Origin: Cupriavidus basilensis
GTDB taxonomy: Bacteria > Pseudomonadota > Gammaproteobacteria > Burkholderiales > Burkholderiaceae
Direction: 5' to 3'
DNA: 64,000 nucleotides
Assembly: GCF_008801925.2 (NCBI RefSeq)
Contig: NZ_CP062804.1
Location: forward strand, 62,001-126,000
Shown piece by piece: positions 42,033 to 51,188 of this stretch. The position numbers were made by a program, and so were the translations under genes. Position 1 is the stretch's first letter; each line of letters opens with the position of its first letter. Below the pieces are notes generated by a model. The model was not told the origin of the DNA, did no database searches, and worked only from the letters and a program-made list of their open reading frames with translations.

Positions 42033-43862
42033 ATGCAGACCAGCGCAGCGCGCCAAACTGTCGTTTCGGCCACCTTGTCCGCCTCGCCCGCCTCGGCCGT
42101 GCCCGCACCCTCTGCCACGCCCGCGCATCCGGTGCCGGACCAGCAAGGCGTCAACCTGTTTGCCAGCGACCCGGACCTGCGCGCACTGCTGCCGCTCTAC
42201 CTCCCGCCCGACCTGTTCGCCCACCTGCTGCCGCACCTCGACCGCATGGGCGCGCTGGCCGGCGGCGTGCTGGACGAACTCGCGCATACCGCCGACCAGA
42301 ACAAGCCCACCTTGTCGCACCGGACCCGCACCGGCATCGATGCGCAGCGCATCGACAAGCACCCCGCTTACGTGGAGCTTGAGAAGGTGGCGTTCTCCGA
42401 GTTTGGCCTGGCGGCGGCATCACACCGTGGCGGCGTGCTGGGCTGGGACAAGCCGATGCCCGCCGCGGCCAAGTACGCGCTGACCTACCTGTTCGTGCAG
42501 GCCGAGTTCGGCCTGTGCTGCCCGCTGTCGATGACCGATTCGCTGACCCGCACCTTGCGCAAGTTCGGCGATCCGGCGGTGGTGGAGCGCTTCTTGCCGA
42601 ACCTCACCACGCAGGTCTTCGAGGAGCTGTACCAGGGCGCCATGTTCATGACCGAGCAGGGCGCAGGCTCCGACGTGGCCGCCACCACCACCCGCGCAGC
42701 GCGCGATGCGCAGGCCGAGGGCGGCTGGCGCCTGTCGGGCGACAAGTGGTTCTGCTCGAACCCGGATGCCGCGCTGGCCATGGTGCTGGCCCGCGTCGAG
42801 GACGAAAACGGCGAGGCCGCGCCCGGCATCAAGGGCGTGTCGCTGTTCCTGCTGCCGCGCACGCTGGCCGATGGCAGCACCAACCACTACCGCATCATCC
42901 GGCTCAAGGACAAGCTGGGCACGCGTTCCATGGCCAGCGGCGAGATCCGCCTGGAAGGCGCGCATGCCTACCTGGTGGGTGAGCTCGGCCGGGGCTTCGT
43001 GCAGATGGCCGACATGATCAACAACTCGCGCCTGTCCAATGGCGTGCGTGCGGCCGGCCTGATGCGCCGTGCCTTGTCGGAGGGCCAGTTCATCGCGCGC
43101 GAGCGCCGGGCCTTTGGCAAGCGCCTGCTGGACATGCCGCTGATGCGCCGCCAGTTGCTCAAGCTCGTGCTGCCCACCGAGCAGGCCCGCACCATGGTGT
43201 TCCAGACCGCCGAGGCGCTGCGCCGCGCCGATGCCGGCGAGGCCGATGCTTATCCGCTGATGCGCGTGCTGACGCCGCTGATCAAGTTCCGCGCTTGCCG
43301 CGATGCGCGCAAGGTCACCGGCGACGCCATGGAGATGCGTGGCGGCTGCGGCTATATCGAGGAATGGAGCGACCCGCGCCTGGTGCGCGACGCGCATCTC
43401 GGCTCGATCTGGGAAGGCACCAGCAATATCGTTGCCCTTGACGTGCTGCGTGCCATCCGCCGCGAAGGCGCGCTGCCCGTGCTGGAAGCCCACCTCGCGG
43501 GCTTGCTGCAAGCCACGCCGATGCATGCCGGGGCGCGCGCCACGTTTACCGCGGCAATCGCCAGGGCCGCGAAGCTGGCCGCCCGCGCCGCCGAAGCCGG
43601 CGCCGATGGCGATGTGCTTGCCCGCCAGGCCGCCTCCGCGCTGTACCACGTGACCAGCGCAGTCGCCATGGCCTGGGAAGCCGGGCGCATCGGCTCGGTA
43701 CGGCGCATGCGCCTGGCCCAACTGGTGCTGCTCCATCGCGTGCTGCCCCAGGATCCGCTGGCCGGCGAGGCCGAGCCCTACTGGCTGGCCGACACCATCG
43801 CACCGCCCGCCGACGGCGCCGTGGGCGCCACCGGCGAGGTGGCGCAGGTCAACCTCTTCTGA
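42033..43862 (+). CDS. Acyl-CoA dehydrogenase, AidB-like
   Basis: A 609-residue flavoprotein, longer than typical acyl-CoA dehydrogenases, with the N-terminal extension seen in AidB-like members. The start at 42033 follows GGAG. FAD-binding/active-site markers are FMTEQGAGSDVAATTTRA, GDKWFCSNPDAALAMVLAR, and GGCGYIEEWSDPRLVRDAHLGSIWEGTSNI by position, the last being the AidB hallmark. It is the first gene of a LysR-controlled set with a Bug receptor, thioesterase and CoA-transferase. That context points to catabolic dehydrogenation of an acyl-CoA rather than DNA-alkylation defence. Confidence 0.85.
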   Translation: MQTSAARQTVVSATLSASPASAVPAPSATPAHPVPDQQGVNLFASDPDLRALLPLYLPPDLFAHLLPHLDRMGALAGGVLDELAHTADQNKPTLSHRTRTGIDAQRIDKHPAYVELEKVAFSEFGLAAASHRGGVLGWDKPMPAAAKYALTYLFVQAEFGLCCPLSMTDSLTRTLRKFGDPAVVERFLPNLTTQVFEELYQGAMFMTEQGAGSDVAATTTRAARDAQAEGGWRLSGDKWFCSNPDAALAMVLARVEDENGEAAPGIKGVSLFLLPRTLADGSTNHYRIIRLKDKLGTRSMASGEIRLEGAHAYLVGELGRGFVQMADMINNSRLSNGVRAAGLMRRALSEGQFIARERRAFGKRLLDMPLMRRQLLKLVLPTEQARTMVFQTAEALRRADAGEADAYPLMRVLTPLIKFRACRDARKVTGDAMEMRGGCGYIEEWSDPRLVRDAHLGSIWEGTSNIVALDVLRAIRREGALPVLEAHLAGLLQATPMHAGARATFTAAIARAAKLAARAAEAGADGDVLARQAASALYHVTSAVAMAWEAGRIGSVRRMRLAQLVLLHRVLPQDPLAGEAEPYWLADTIAPPADGAVGATGEVAQVNLF

Positions 43863-43889
43863 CGCATTACCGCAAACCGACAAGCCCCC

Positions 43890-43909
43890 GCGGCGCCCTC
43901 CGGCGCCGC
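43890..43909 (+). terminator. GC hairpin between acyl-CoA dehydrogenase and Bug receptor
   Basis: GCGGCGCC-CTCC-GGCGCCGC, an 8-bp perfect stem with no T-tract. It may attenuate read-through or stabilise the upstream mRNA. Confidence 0.35.
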
Positions 43910-43966
43910 ACACGCCGCCGCAGCACCGGCTGCCCGGCGCAAGAAGACCTAAACCTGGAGACAACC

Positions 43967-44947
43967 ATGACCCTCTGGCAACGCCTCGCCGCTGTCGCCG
44001 CCTGCACCCTTTGTGTGGGCATTGCCCCCGCGATGGCGCAGAAGGACTACCCGTCCAAGCCCATCATGATGATCGTGACCTACCCGCCCGGCGGCCCCAC
44101 CGACGTGATGGCGCGCACCCTGGCGTCCGCGCTCAAGGGCAGCCTTGGCCAGACCGTGGTGGTGGAAAACCGCGCCGGCGCCGGCGGCAATATCGGCGCC
44201 GAAGCCGTGGCGCGCGCGGAGCCGGATGGCTACACGCTGATGTTCGGCACCTCGGCGCCGCTGGCGATCAACGTCAGCCTGTACCGCAAGATCAACTACG
44301 ACCCGGTCAAGAGCTTCGCGCCGATCATCCAGATCGGCCAGTTGCCCAACGTGCTGGTGGTGAACCCCTCGGTGCCCGCCAAGACCGTCGGTGAGCTGAT
44401 CGCCTACGGCAAGGCCAACCCGGGCAAGCTGACCTATGCCTCGTCCGGCAATGGCGCGTCCTCGCACCTGGCCGGCGTGCTGTTCAACAACCTGGCCGGC
44501 ACGGACTTCCGCCATATTCCCTACAAGGGCACCGGCCCCGCGCTCAACGACTTGCTTGGCGGCCAGGTGAGCATGAGCTTCACCGACGTGCTGACCGCGC
44601 TGCCCTTCATCAAGAGCGGCAAGTTCCGCGTGCTGGGCGTGACCACCAAGAGCCGCTCGCAGGCACTGCCCGATGTGCCCACCGTGGCCGAGCAGGGCGT
44701 GCCCGGCTTCGACGTCTCGGTGTTCTTCGGCGTGGTCGCTCCGGCCGGCACGCCGCCGGCGGTCATCGCCAAGCTCAACCACGCCTTTGCCGATGCGCTG
44801 CAACAGCCCGAAGTGCGCAAGACCTTGCAGGCGCAAGGGCTGGAACTGCCGCCGTCGACCTCGCCCGAGCAGCTTGGCAGCTTCGTCAAGGCAGAGGTGA
44901 GCAAATGGCGCGGCGTGGTGCAGAAATCGGGGGCTCAGCTGGACTGA
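43967..44947 (+). CDS. Bug/TctC-family periplasmic receptor 4
   Basis: A 326-residue receptor: signal peptide ending near APAMA, then YPSKPIMMIVTYPPGGPTDVMAR, VENRAGAGGNIGAEAVA, HIPYKGTGPALNDLLGGQV. It sits within the acyl-CoA cluster, so its ligand is probably the acid that the CoA-transferase activates. GGAGA precedes the start. No transporter membrane subunits are nearby. Confidence 0.9.
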   Translation: MTLWQRLAAVAACTLCVGIAPAMAQKDYPSKPIMMIVTYPPGGPTDVMARTLASALKGSLGQTVVVENRAGAGGNIGAEAVARAEPDGYTLMFGTSAPLAINVSLYRKINYDPVKSFAPIIQIGQLPNVLVVNPSVPAKTVGELIAYGKANPGKLTYASSGNGASSHLAGVLFNNLAGTDFRHIPYKGTGPALNDLLGGQVSMSFTDVLTALPFIKSGKFRVLGVTTKSRSQALPDVPTVAEQGVPGFDVSVFFGVVAPAGTPPAVIAKLNHAFADALQQPEVRKTLQAQGLELPPSTSPEQLGSFVKAEVSKWRGVVQKSGAQLD

Positions 44948-45127
44948 GCCAGGGGCACGCTGCGCCAAGCCAGGCTATGAATCATGGCCGGTTCGGCGGT
45001 AGTATCGACGTTTGCCAACCTGCGTGCAGTCCAATGCACCCGGCGGCATGTGGGCAAATTCGGGGGCATCGTGGCATAGCGGTGCCCGTTTTGCCTTCAT
45101 GCGGCCTCAACCTACTCTGTGCCCGCC

Positions 45128-45583
45128 ATGACCGATCTCTCCTCGCCCGCGCCCGTCAACGAATTTGCCGGTGAAGCGCCGGGCCTGCTGTTTGCCCTGC
45201 CGATGCCCATGGCCCGCGTGTTCGGCCTGACCGGCGTGCACATCAACGCCAAAGAGGCGCGCGTGAGCATGGCCTACCACCCGGACCACACCAACAGCCG
45301 CGGCGACGTGCACGGCGGCGCGCTGGCCACGCTGCTCGATTGCGCGCTGTCCTGCGCCGCGCGTGGCCACGATCCGCGCCGCTTTGGCGTGGCCACGATC
45401 GACCTGTCGGTGCATTTCACCGCGCCCGGGCGCGGCGAGCTGACCGCCACCGCCTGGTGCGAGCGCCGCGGCCGTTCCCTGTGCTTCGCGCGCGGCGAGA
45501 TCCGCGACGCGCAGGGCGAGCTGCTGGCGCTGGCCACCGGCACCTTCAAGCTGCTGGATCGCACGCCCGCGCCGGCCGCTTGA
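45128..45583 (+). CDS. PaaI-family hotdog thioesterase
   Basis: A 151-residue (or 154 if started at 45119) hotdog-fold acyl-CoA thioesterase. The hallmark is HTNSRGDVHGGALATLLDCALSCAA by position, with the catalytic Asp in the helix after HGG, then VATIDLSVHFTAPGRGEL. PaaI-type enzymes release free acid and CoA from dead-end acyl-CoAs, which fits the neighbouring dehydrogenase and CoA-transferase. Confidence 0.9.
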   Translation: MTDLSSPAPVNEFAGEAPGLLFALPMPMARVFGLTGVHINAKEARVSMAYHPDHTNSRGDVHGGALATLLDCALSCAARGHDPRRFGVATIDLSVHFTAPGRGELTATAWCERRGRSLCFARGEIRDAQGELLALATGTFKLLDRTPAPAA

Positions 45584-45637
45584 GCCAACCCGCGTTTTTC
45601 GTCGCACGTTCATCGCCGCAGTTACGGAACCCCTCTC

Positions 45638-46789
45638 ATGAGCAAACTCCCTGTCTCGCCCGGCGCGCTCGCCGGCATCCGCGTGGTCGATCTCTCCCGC
45701 ATCCTGGGCGGGCCGTTCTGCGGCCAGATCCTTGGCGACCATGGCGCCGACGTGCTGAAGATCGAGCCGCCCCAGGGCGACGATACCCGCACCTGGGGGC
45801 CTCCGTTCAAGGACGGCGTGGCCTCTTATTACTTCGGCCTGAACCGCAACAAGCGCGTGATGCGGCTGGACCTGACCGCCGATGCCGACCGCGAGGTGCT
45901 GCTTGCCCTGCTGGCCGACGCCGACGTACTGGTCGAGAACTTCAAGACCGGCACGCTGGAAAAATGGGGCCTGGGGTTTGACGCGCTGTCGGCGCGCTTC
46001 CCGCGCCTGGTGCACTGCCGGGTTTCCGGCTTTGGCGCGGATGGGCCGCTAGGTGGCCTGCCCGGCTACGACGCGGCCATCCAGGCCATGGCGGGCATCA
46101 TGAGCATCAATGGCGAAGCCGGCGGCGACGCGCTGCGCGTGGGCTTGCCGGTGGTGGACATGGTCACCGGGCTGAACGCCGCGCTGGGCGTGTTGCTGGC
46201 CCTGCAGGAGCGCGAGCGCAGCGGGCGCGGCCAGTTTGTCGAGGCGGCGCTGTACGACTCGGGCCTGTCGTTGCTGCATCCGCACGCGGCCAACTGGTTC
46301 ATGAGCGGCAAGGAGCCGACCCGCACCGGCAACGCGCATCCGAACATCTACCCGTACGACACCGTCGCCACCGCCACCGACCCGATCTTTCTCGCGGTCG
46401 GCAACGATCGCCAGTTCCGCATCCTGTGCGAGCACCTGGAGATGCCGGGGTTTGCCGACGATGAGCGCTACGCCACCGCCGGCGCGCGCTCTGTCAACCG
46501 TGCCGCGCTCAAGGTGGAGCTGGAAGCGCGCATGGGCAAGCTGGATGGCAAGGTGCTGGCCGATACGCTGGTGGCCGCCGGCGTGCCGTGCGCGCCGGTG
46601 CTGTCGGTGGCGGACGCCTTGCAGCATCCGCACACCGTCCACCGCGAGATGGTGGTGGAGATGGCGGATGGCTACAAGGGCCTTGGGTCGCCCGTCAAGC
46701 TCAGCCGCACGCCCGCCACCTACCGCTACGCGCCGCTGGCCGAGGGCGACCGGTTCCTGCCGCGCGACGCCGCCAACGACAGCGAGTAA
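45638..46789 (+). CDS. Class III CoA-transferase (CaiB/BaiF family)
   Basis: A 383-residue formyl-CoA-transferase-like protein. The start region is GIRVVDLSRILGGPFCGQILGDHGADVLKIEPPQGDDTR by position. The nucleophilic Asp lies in GYDAAIQAMAG, and VGLPVVDMVTGLNAALGVLLAL follows. It moves CoA between acids and probably activates the substrate imported via receptor 4 for the AidB-like dehydrogenase. It starts 55 bases after the thioesterase. Confidence 0.9.
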   Translation: MSKLPVSPGALAGIRVVDLSRILGGPFCGQILGDHGADVLKIEPPQGDDTRTWGPPFKDGVASYYFGLNRNKRVMRLDLTADADREVLLALLADADVLVENFKTGTLEKWGLGFDALSARFPRLVHCRVSGFGADGPLGGLPGYDAAIQAMAGIMSINGEAGGDALRVGLPVVDMVTGLNAALGVLLALQERERSGRGQFVEAALYDSGLSLLHPHAANWFMSGKEPTRTGNAHPNIYPYDTVATATDPIFLAVGNDRQFRILCEHLEMPGFADDERYATAGARSVNRAALKVELEARMGKLDGKVLADTLVAAGVPCAPVLSVADALQHPHTVHREMVVEMADGYKGLGSPVKLSRTPATYRYAPLAEGDRFLPRDAANDSE

Positions 46790-46831
46790 GCGGCGGGCCA
46801 TGCCCGCCCGGTGGGGGAGTGGGTCAGAAGG

Positions 46832-48562
46832 TCAGTGGGGAATCATCCCCGTGAACACATAAGCCTGCAGCATGGTGATGATGCCCACGATTACCGCGAA
46901 CAGCAGGCTGTGCTTCACGGTAAAGCGGAACAGCTCGGATTCCTTGCCGACTAGCCCGGTGGCCGCGCAGGCTACCGCGATGGATTGCGGCGAGATCATC
47001 TTGCCGGTCACGCCGCCGGTGGTGTTGGCCGCCACCAGCAGCGTGTCGGATACGCCGATCTGGTGCGCGGTGGTGCTCTGCAGCGAGCAGAACAGGGCAT
47101 TGGACGACGTGTCCGAGCCGGTCAGGAACACGCCCAGCCAGCCCAGGAAGGGCGAGAAGAACGGAAACGCCGCGCCCGTGCCGGCCAGCAGCAGCGCCAG
47201 CGTCGACGACATGCCCGAGTAGTTGGCAACAAAGGCGAAGCCCAGCACCAGCCCGATCGACAGGATCGGGCGGCGCAGCTCCATCAGCGTTTCGCCGAAG
47301 GTGGCCAGCGCAGCGCGTGGCTTCATGCGCAGCAGCACGGCGGAGATCAGCGCGGTCAGCAGGATGGCGGTGCCCACCGCCGATACCAGGTCGAGCTTGA
47401 ACACCGCCTCGTAGGCCTTGGGCTGTGCCACGATCGGCGCGGCCTTGATCACCAGCTGGTCCAGCGCCGGCACATGGAACTTCAGCACCCACCCGGCCAG
47501 CGCGCCGTTGCCGGCAAACAGCGCCTTGAACGACGGCAGGCTCCACACCGTCACGATGGCGGTGAGGATGCCGAACGGCGCCCACGCGCGCACGGTCTGC
47601 GCCACAGTGTAGGGCGAGGCACGACGGTTGGTGCCCGCCCCGTTGCCGAAGCTGCCTGCATCGCCAGCCAGCCCGCCACCCATGCGCGCCAGTGCTGCCG
47701 CACCGCCGCCCGCCTTCACCGCGCCGCCGGCCCGCTGGCTTGCGCTCCTGGGCTGCCACACCTTCAGGAACAGCGTCAGCGACACCAGGCTCACCAGCGC
47801 CGACGTGATGTCCGGCAACTCCGGCCCGATATGGTTCGAGGTGAAATACTGCGTCACCGAGAAGCTCGCGCCGGTTACCAGCGCCGCCGGCCACGTCTCT
47901 TTCACGCCGCGCTTGCCGTCCATGATGAACACCAGCCAGAACGGCACCGCCAGCGACAGCAGCGGCAATTGCCGGCCGGCCATGGCGCCGATGTGCATGG
48001 CATCGATGCCGGTCACCTGGCCCGCCACGATGATGGGAATGCCCATGGCGCCGAAGGCCACCGGCGCGGTATTGGCGATCAGGCACAGGCCCGCCGCATA
48101 GAGCGGGTTGAAGCCCAGGCCCACCAGCAGGGCCGCGGTGATGGCCACCGGCGCGCCAAAGCCCGCCGCGCCTTCCAGGAAGGCGCCGAAGGCAAAGCCG
48201 ATCAGCAGCATCTGCAGGCGCTGGTCATCGGTGATGGCGAGCACGGATGCGCGGATGATGTCGAACTGCCCGGTCTTCACCACGATCTTGTAGAGGAACA
48301 CCGCGGTCACGATGATCCACGCGATCGGCCACAGGCCGTAGGCAAAGCCGAAGCCCGCGGCGGCCAGCGCCTGCGGCACGGGCATGCCGTAGGCGAAGAT
48401 CGCCACGCCTAGCGCGAGGAGCAGCGTGATGGCTGCTGCCACGTGGCCTTTCATGCGCAGCACGGCCAGGGCGAGGAAGAAGAAGAGGATGGGTAGCGCG
48501 GCCGCGAGCGCGGACAGCCATAGGCTGCCTAGCGGTGTGTAGGTTTGGGTCCAGGGTTGCAC
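46832..48562 (-). CDS. lldP: L-lactate permease
   Basis: A 576-residue LldP-family lactate:proton symporter with 12 or more membrane helices. Recognisable parts are the N-terminal [22 protein letters not shown] region, [54 protein letters not shown] and [21 protein letters not shown] by position. GGAGGAGA precedes the ATG. It lies downstream of lutABC on the same strand, separated by the dispersed hairpin element, and supplies L-lactate to the Lut enzymes. Confidence 0.95.
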   Translation of the reverse strand: MQPWTQTYTPLGSLWLSALAAALPILFFFLALAVLRMKGHVAAAITLLLALGVAIFAYGMPVPQALAAAGFGFAYGLWPIAWIIVTAVFLYKIVVKTGQFDIIRASVLAITDDQRLQMLLIGFAFGAFLEGAAGFGAPVAITAALLVGLGFNPLYAAGLCLIANTAPVAFGAMGIPIIVAGQVTGIDAMHIGAMAGRQLPLLSLAVPFWLVFIMDGKRGVKETWPAALVTGASFSVTQYFTSNHIGPELPDITSALVSLVSLTLFLKVWQPRSASQRAGGAVKAGGGAAALARMGGGLAGDAGSFGNGAGTNRRASPYTVAQTVRAWAPFGILTAIVTVWSLPSFKALFAGNGALAGWVLKFHVPALDQLVIKAAPIVAQPKAYEAVFKLDLVSAVGTAILLTALISAVLLRMKPRAALATFGETLMELRRPILSIGLVLGFAFVANYSGMSSTLALLLAGTGAAFPFFSPFLGWLGVFLTGSDTSSNALFCSLQSTTAHQIGVSDTLLVAANTTGGVTGKMISPQSIAVACAATGLVGKESELFRFTVKHSLLFAVIVGIITMLQAYVFTGMIPH

Positions 48563-48662
48563 GGTGGGTCTCCTCCGGGGAATGCGTTTGGGTGAACTGG
48601 GGTGGGGCGTTTTATTGCTTTTTTGTCTTGTTTTTTGTTGCCTGACTGCGAGGTCAGAGGCT

Positions 48663-48940
48663 TAAGGTCAAAGGCTTAAAGTCAAAGGCGGTTTCACCAC
48701 CCCTGCGGGGCGGCGACCTACTTTCTTGTCTTGCCAAGAAAGTAGGCAAAGAAGGCGCGCCGGATGGGGCGACACCCCCTCGTCGTCAGCCAAAAAGAGC
48801 GGCCGGGGGCCAAACTCACATCGCCTTGAGGCGATGCTCAGACATGGCCCCCTCTTTTCCGCTCTTTTTGCCTGCCGACGAGGCGCCCCCATACGGCCTG
48901 GTAAACCTTCACGGCTCGCTTCGCATCGCGTGGGGGGCTC
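48663..48940. repeat. Dispersed hairpin element, copy B
   Basis: Second copy of the element at 8334-8605. Stems are 48764-48771 with the CGCCCC run after 48883, 48778-48785/48876-48883, 48791-48802/48859-48870 and 48805-48811/48846-48852, with the cap ATCGCCTTGAGGCGAT (48820-48835). Several stem positions differ from copy A on both strands so that pairing is kept. It fills the ~450-base gap between lutB and lldP; nothing else recognisable is in that gap except a T-rich tract at 48608-48645. Confidence 0.8.
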
Positions 48941-49011
48941 GCTTCGCATCGCTGTGGCCCGCTGGCGGGCGTTTGGTCAGCGCTTTTGTTGGGTCTGTTT
49001 CTGGTGCCTGC

Positions 49012-50481
49012 CTACTCTGCCTGTCCGCGCTCGCGCAGCAAGTCCGACAGGCTGCGCGGCGCTGGGGTGAGCGGTGCGCGGTGCCGGGTCCACCCGAGTT
49101 GCTGTTTTGGCGTCAGCACGCGCAGCCGCGTGGCGGCCCAGCGGAAGAGCCGGTAGGCTAGCGGATGCGCGAACGCGCCGCTCCAGAAGCGCCAGACCAG
49201 GTGCTCGCCGCGGCTGAACTTGGCGCCTTGGCCGCGCAGCGGGTGCGCAACCTGTTCGTCGGGATCGCGGTTGGCTTCGGTGCGCAGGCGGATCAGCAAT
49301 TGCGGAATCGGGATGCGCACGGGGCAGACTTCGCCGCAGGCGCCGCACAGGCTGGAGGCGGTGGCGAGGTCCGCCGTGGCATCGAGCCCGAGCAGGTGCG
49401 GCGAGATGATCTTGCCGATCGGGCCGGGGTAGGTGGTGCCGTAGGCATGGCCGCCGATGCGCGTGTACACCGGGCAATGGTTCATGCACGCGCCGCAGCG
49501 GATGCACTGCAGCGTGGCGCGCAGTTGCGCATCGGCATAGGCCTGGCTGCGGCCGTTATCCAGCAGCACCAGGTGCACCTCGCGCGGGCCGTCGCGCTCG
49601 CCCGCGCGGCGCGGGCCGGAGATCAGGTTGAAGTAGGTGGTGATGGCCTGCCCGGTGGCCGAGCGCGTCAACAGGCTGGCCAGCGGCACGATGTGCTCAA
49701 GCCGGGCCACCACCTTCTCCATGCCCATGATGGCGATGTGCACATCGGGCACGGTGGTGGACAGGCGGCCGTTGCCCTCGTTTTCCACCAGCCACAGCGT
49801 GCCGGTGTCCGCGGCGGCAAAGTTCACGCCGGACAGGCCGATGTCCGCATTGACGAATTCCTGGCGCAGCGCGCGCCGGCCGGTCTGGATCAGTTCGTCC
49901 ACGTCCTCGGTATAGGGCGTGCCGGGGATATGCTGCGCGAACAACTCGGCGATGTCGCCGCGCGTCTTGTGGATGGCCGGCATCACGATGTGCGACGGCT
50001 TCTCGCCCGCGAGCTGCACGATGTACTCGCCCATGTCGGACTCGATGCAGTCGATGCCGCGCTCGGCCAGGTAATGGTTCAGCTCGATCTCCTCGCTGGC
50101 CATCGACTTGCCCTTGATCACGCGGCGTGCCTGGCGGGCCTGTGCGATGCCGTGCACGATGGCATTGGCCTCGTCCGCGGTTTCGGCCCAGTGCACCTGC
50201 ACGCCGGCCGCGGTGAGCTTGTCCTCCAGTTGCACCAGCAGGTCCGGCAGTTGCGACAGTGCGTGCTGGCGGATCGCTTCGCCCAGGTCGCGCAACTGCT
50301 CCAGCTCGTCGCCGTCGGGGAACTGCACCGCGCGCTTGGCCTGCAGGAAGTCCATGGCGCCGCGAAAGCTGCTGCGCAGCTTGGGGTCGTCCAGCGCCGC
50401 GCGCGAACGCGCCTTGAAGTCCGCTGCGGGCACGAAGTGCAGGGGTTTGGCACCGGCCTGAGTGGTCGTGGGCGTACTCAT
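49012..50481 (-). CDS. lutB: L-lactate utilisation iron-sulfur protein LutB
   Basis: A 489-residue LutB/YkgF protein starting MSTPTTTQAG. The central LUD-type region includes IKGKSMASEEIELNHYL and FAAADTGTLWLVENEGNGR. Two [4Fe-4S] motifs are near the C-terminus: CIRCGACMNHCP and CGACGEVCP. It passes electrons in the LutABC L-lactate oxidation complex. The start overlaps the end of lutC by four bases. A longer in-frame extension upstream is not real coding sequence. Confidence 0.95.
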   Translation of the reverse strand: MSTPTTTQAGAKPLHFVPAADFKARSRAALDDPKLRSSFRGAMDFLQAKRAVQFPDGDELEQLRDLGEAIRQHALSQLPDLLVQLEDKLTAAGVQVHWAETADEANAIVHGIAQARQARRVIKGKSMASEEIELNHYLAERGIDCIESDMGEYIVQLAGEKPSHIVMPAIHKTRGDIAELFAQHIPGTPYTEDVDELIQTGRRALRQEFVNADIGLSGVNFAAADTGTLWLVENEGNGRLSTTVPDVHIAIMGMEKVVARLEHIVPLASLLTRSATGQAITTYFNLISGPRRAGERDGPREVHLVLLDNGRSQAYADAQLRATLQCIRCGACMNHCPVYTRIGGHAYGTTYPGPIGKIISPHLLGLDATADLATASSLCGACGEVCPVRIPIPQLLIRLRTEANRDPDEQVAHPLRGQGAKFSRGEHLVWRFWSGAFAHPLAYRLFRWAATRLRVLTPKQQLGWTRHRAPLTPAPRSLSDLLRERGQAE

Positions 50482-51188
50482 TGCGCGCCTCCTGTTCCGG
50501 CGCTGCCGGTCACGATGATGACCCACAATTCGCGCGGGCCGTGCGCGCCGTAGGCCAACGTTTGCTGGATGTCCGAGGTCTTGGATGGGCCGGATACCAG
50601 CACCAGGTTGGTCGGCATGCCCGCGCTCCAGCGCTCGGCGCGCGCGGCGCAATGCAGGTCCGGATGCAGCGTCTCGGCGTACACCAGCGCGATATGCAGC
50701 GGCGGCACCAGCGAGACCGTGCGCGGCGTTTGCGCGTCGGGCGCCAGCACCAGCGTGCCGGTGGCGGCAATGCCGGAGCGCGCCACGGTGAAGCCCGCGT
50801 CCACGGTGTCGAAGAGTTCCGCCTTCCACGCTTCGATGGGGCGCGCGTAAGACAACGGCGCCACGCTGGCCGGCAAGGCGCGCATCAGCGCGGCGCCTTG
50901 CACGGCCGCGGGGTCCAGCAGCAGGCGGCGCACGCCGGCGGCAGCGAGCCTGCCTGCAAGCTGCGCGGGCCAGGCCTCGGCGCTGGCGCACCAGGCCCGC
51001 GCGTGCGAGGCACTTAGTGCAGCCTGCATGGCCTGCGCCAGCTCGGCGGGGGTGGCCGCGTCGCGGCGGGCGTCGTAGTGCGCGTCGATACGCGCATCCA
51101 GCTCGCTGGTATCGGCATCGGCGGTGGCAGCGGGTGCGGCTGCGCGTAGCCGGCCCAGCATGCGCTCGCGGGCGCTCAGTGTGCTCAT
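50478..51188 (-). CDS. lutC: L-lactate utilisation protein LutC
   Basis: A 236-residue LUD-domain protein starting MSTLSARERML. The signature is GIAATGTLVLAPDAQTPRTVSLVPPLHIALV by position, and LVLVSGPSKTSDIQQTLAYGAHGPREL near the end. It is overlapped by ATGA at both ends with lutA and lutB, so the three proteins are made together in the order lutA-lutC-lutB. That order differs from the Bacillus lutABC order. Confidence 0.95.
   Translation of the reverse strand: MSTLSARERMLGRLRAAAPAATADADTSELDARIDAHYDARRDAATPAELAQAMQAALSASHARAWCASAEAWPAQLAGRLAAAGVRRLLLDPAAVQGAALMRALPASVAPLSYARPIEAWKAELFDTVDAGFTVARSGIAATGTLVLAPDAQTPRTVSLVPPLHIALVYAETLHPDLHCAARAERWSAGMPTNLVLVSGPSKTSDIQQTLAYGAHGPRELWVIIVTGSAGTGGAQ

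Noticed and set aside
42420..43964. Long - strand frame opposite the acyl-CoA dehydrogenase
   Set aside because: Antisense shadow; the + strand carries full FAD-binding and active-site motifs.
46985..48412. 475-codon + strand frame opposite lldP
   Set aside because: Arg/His/Gln-rich shadow of a membrane-protein gene.
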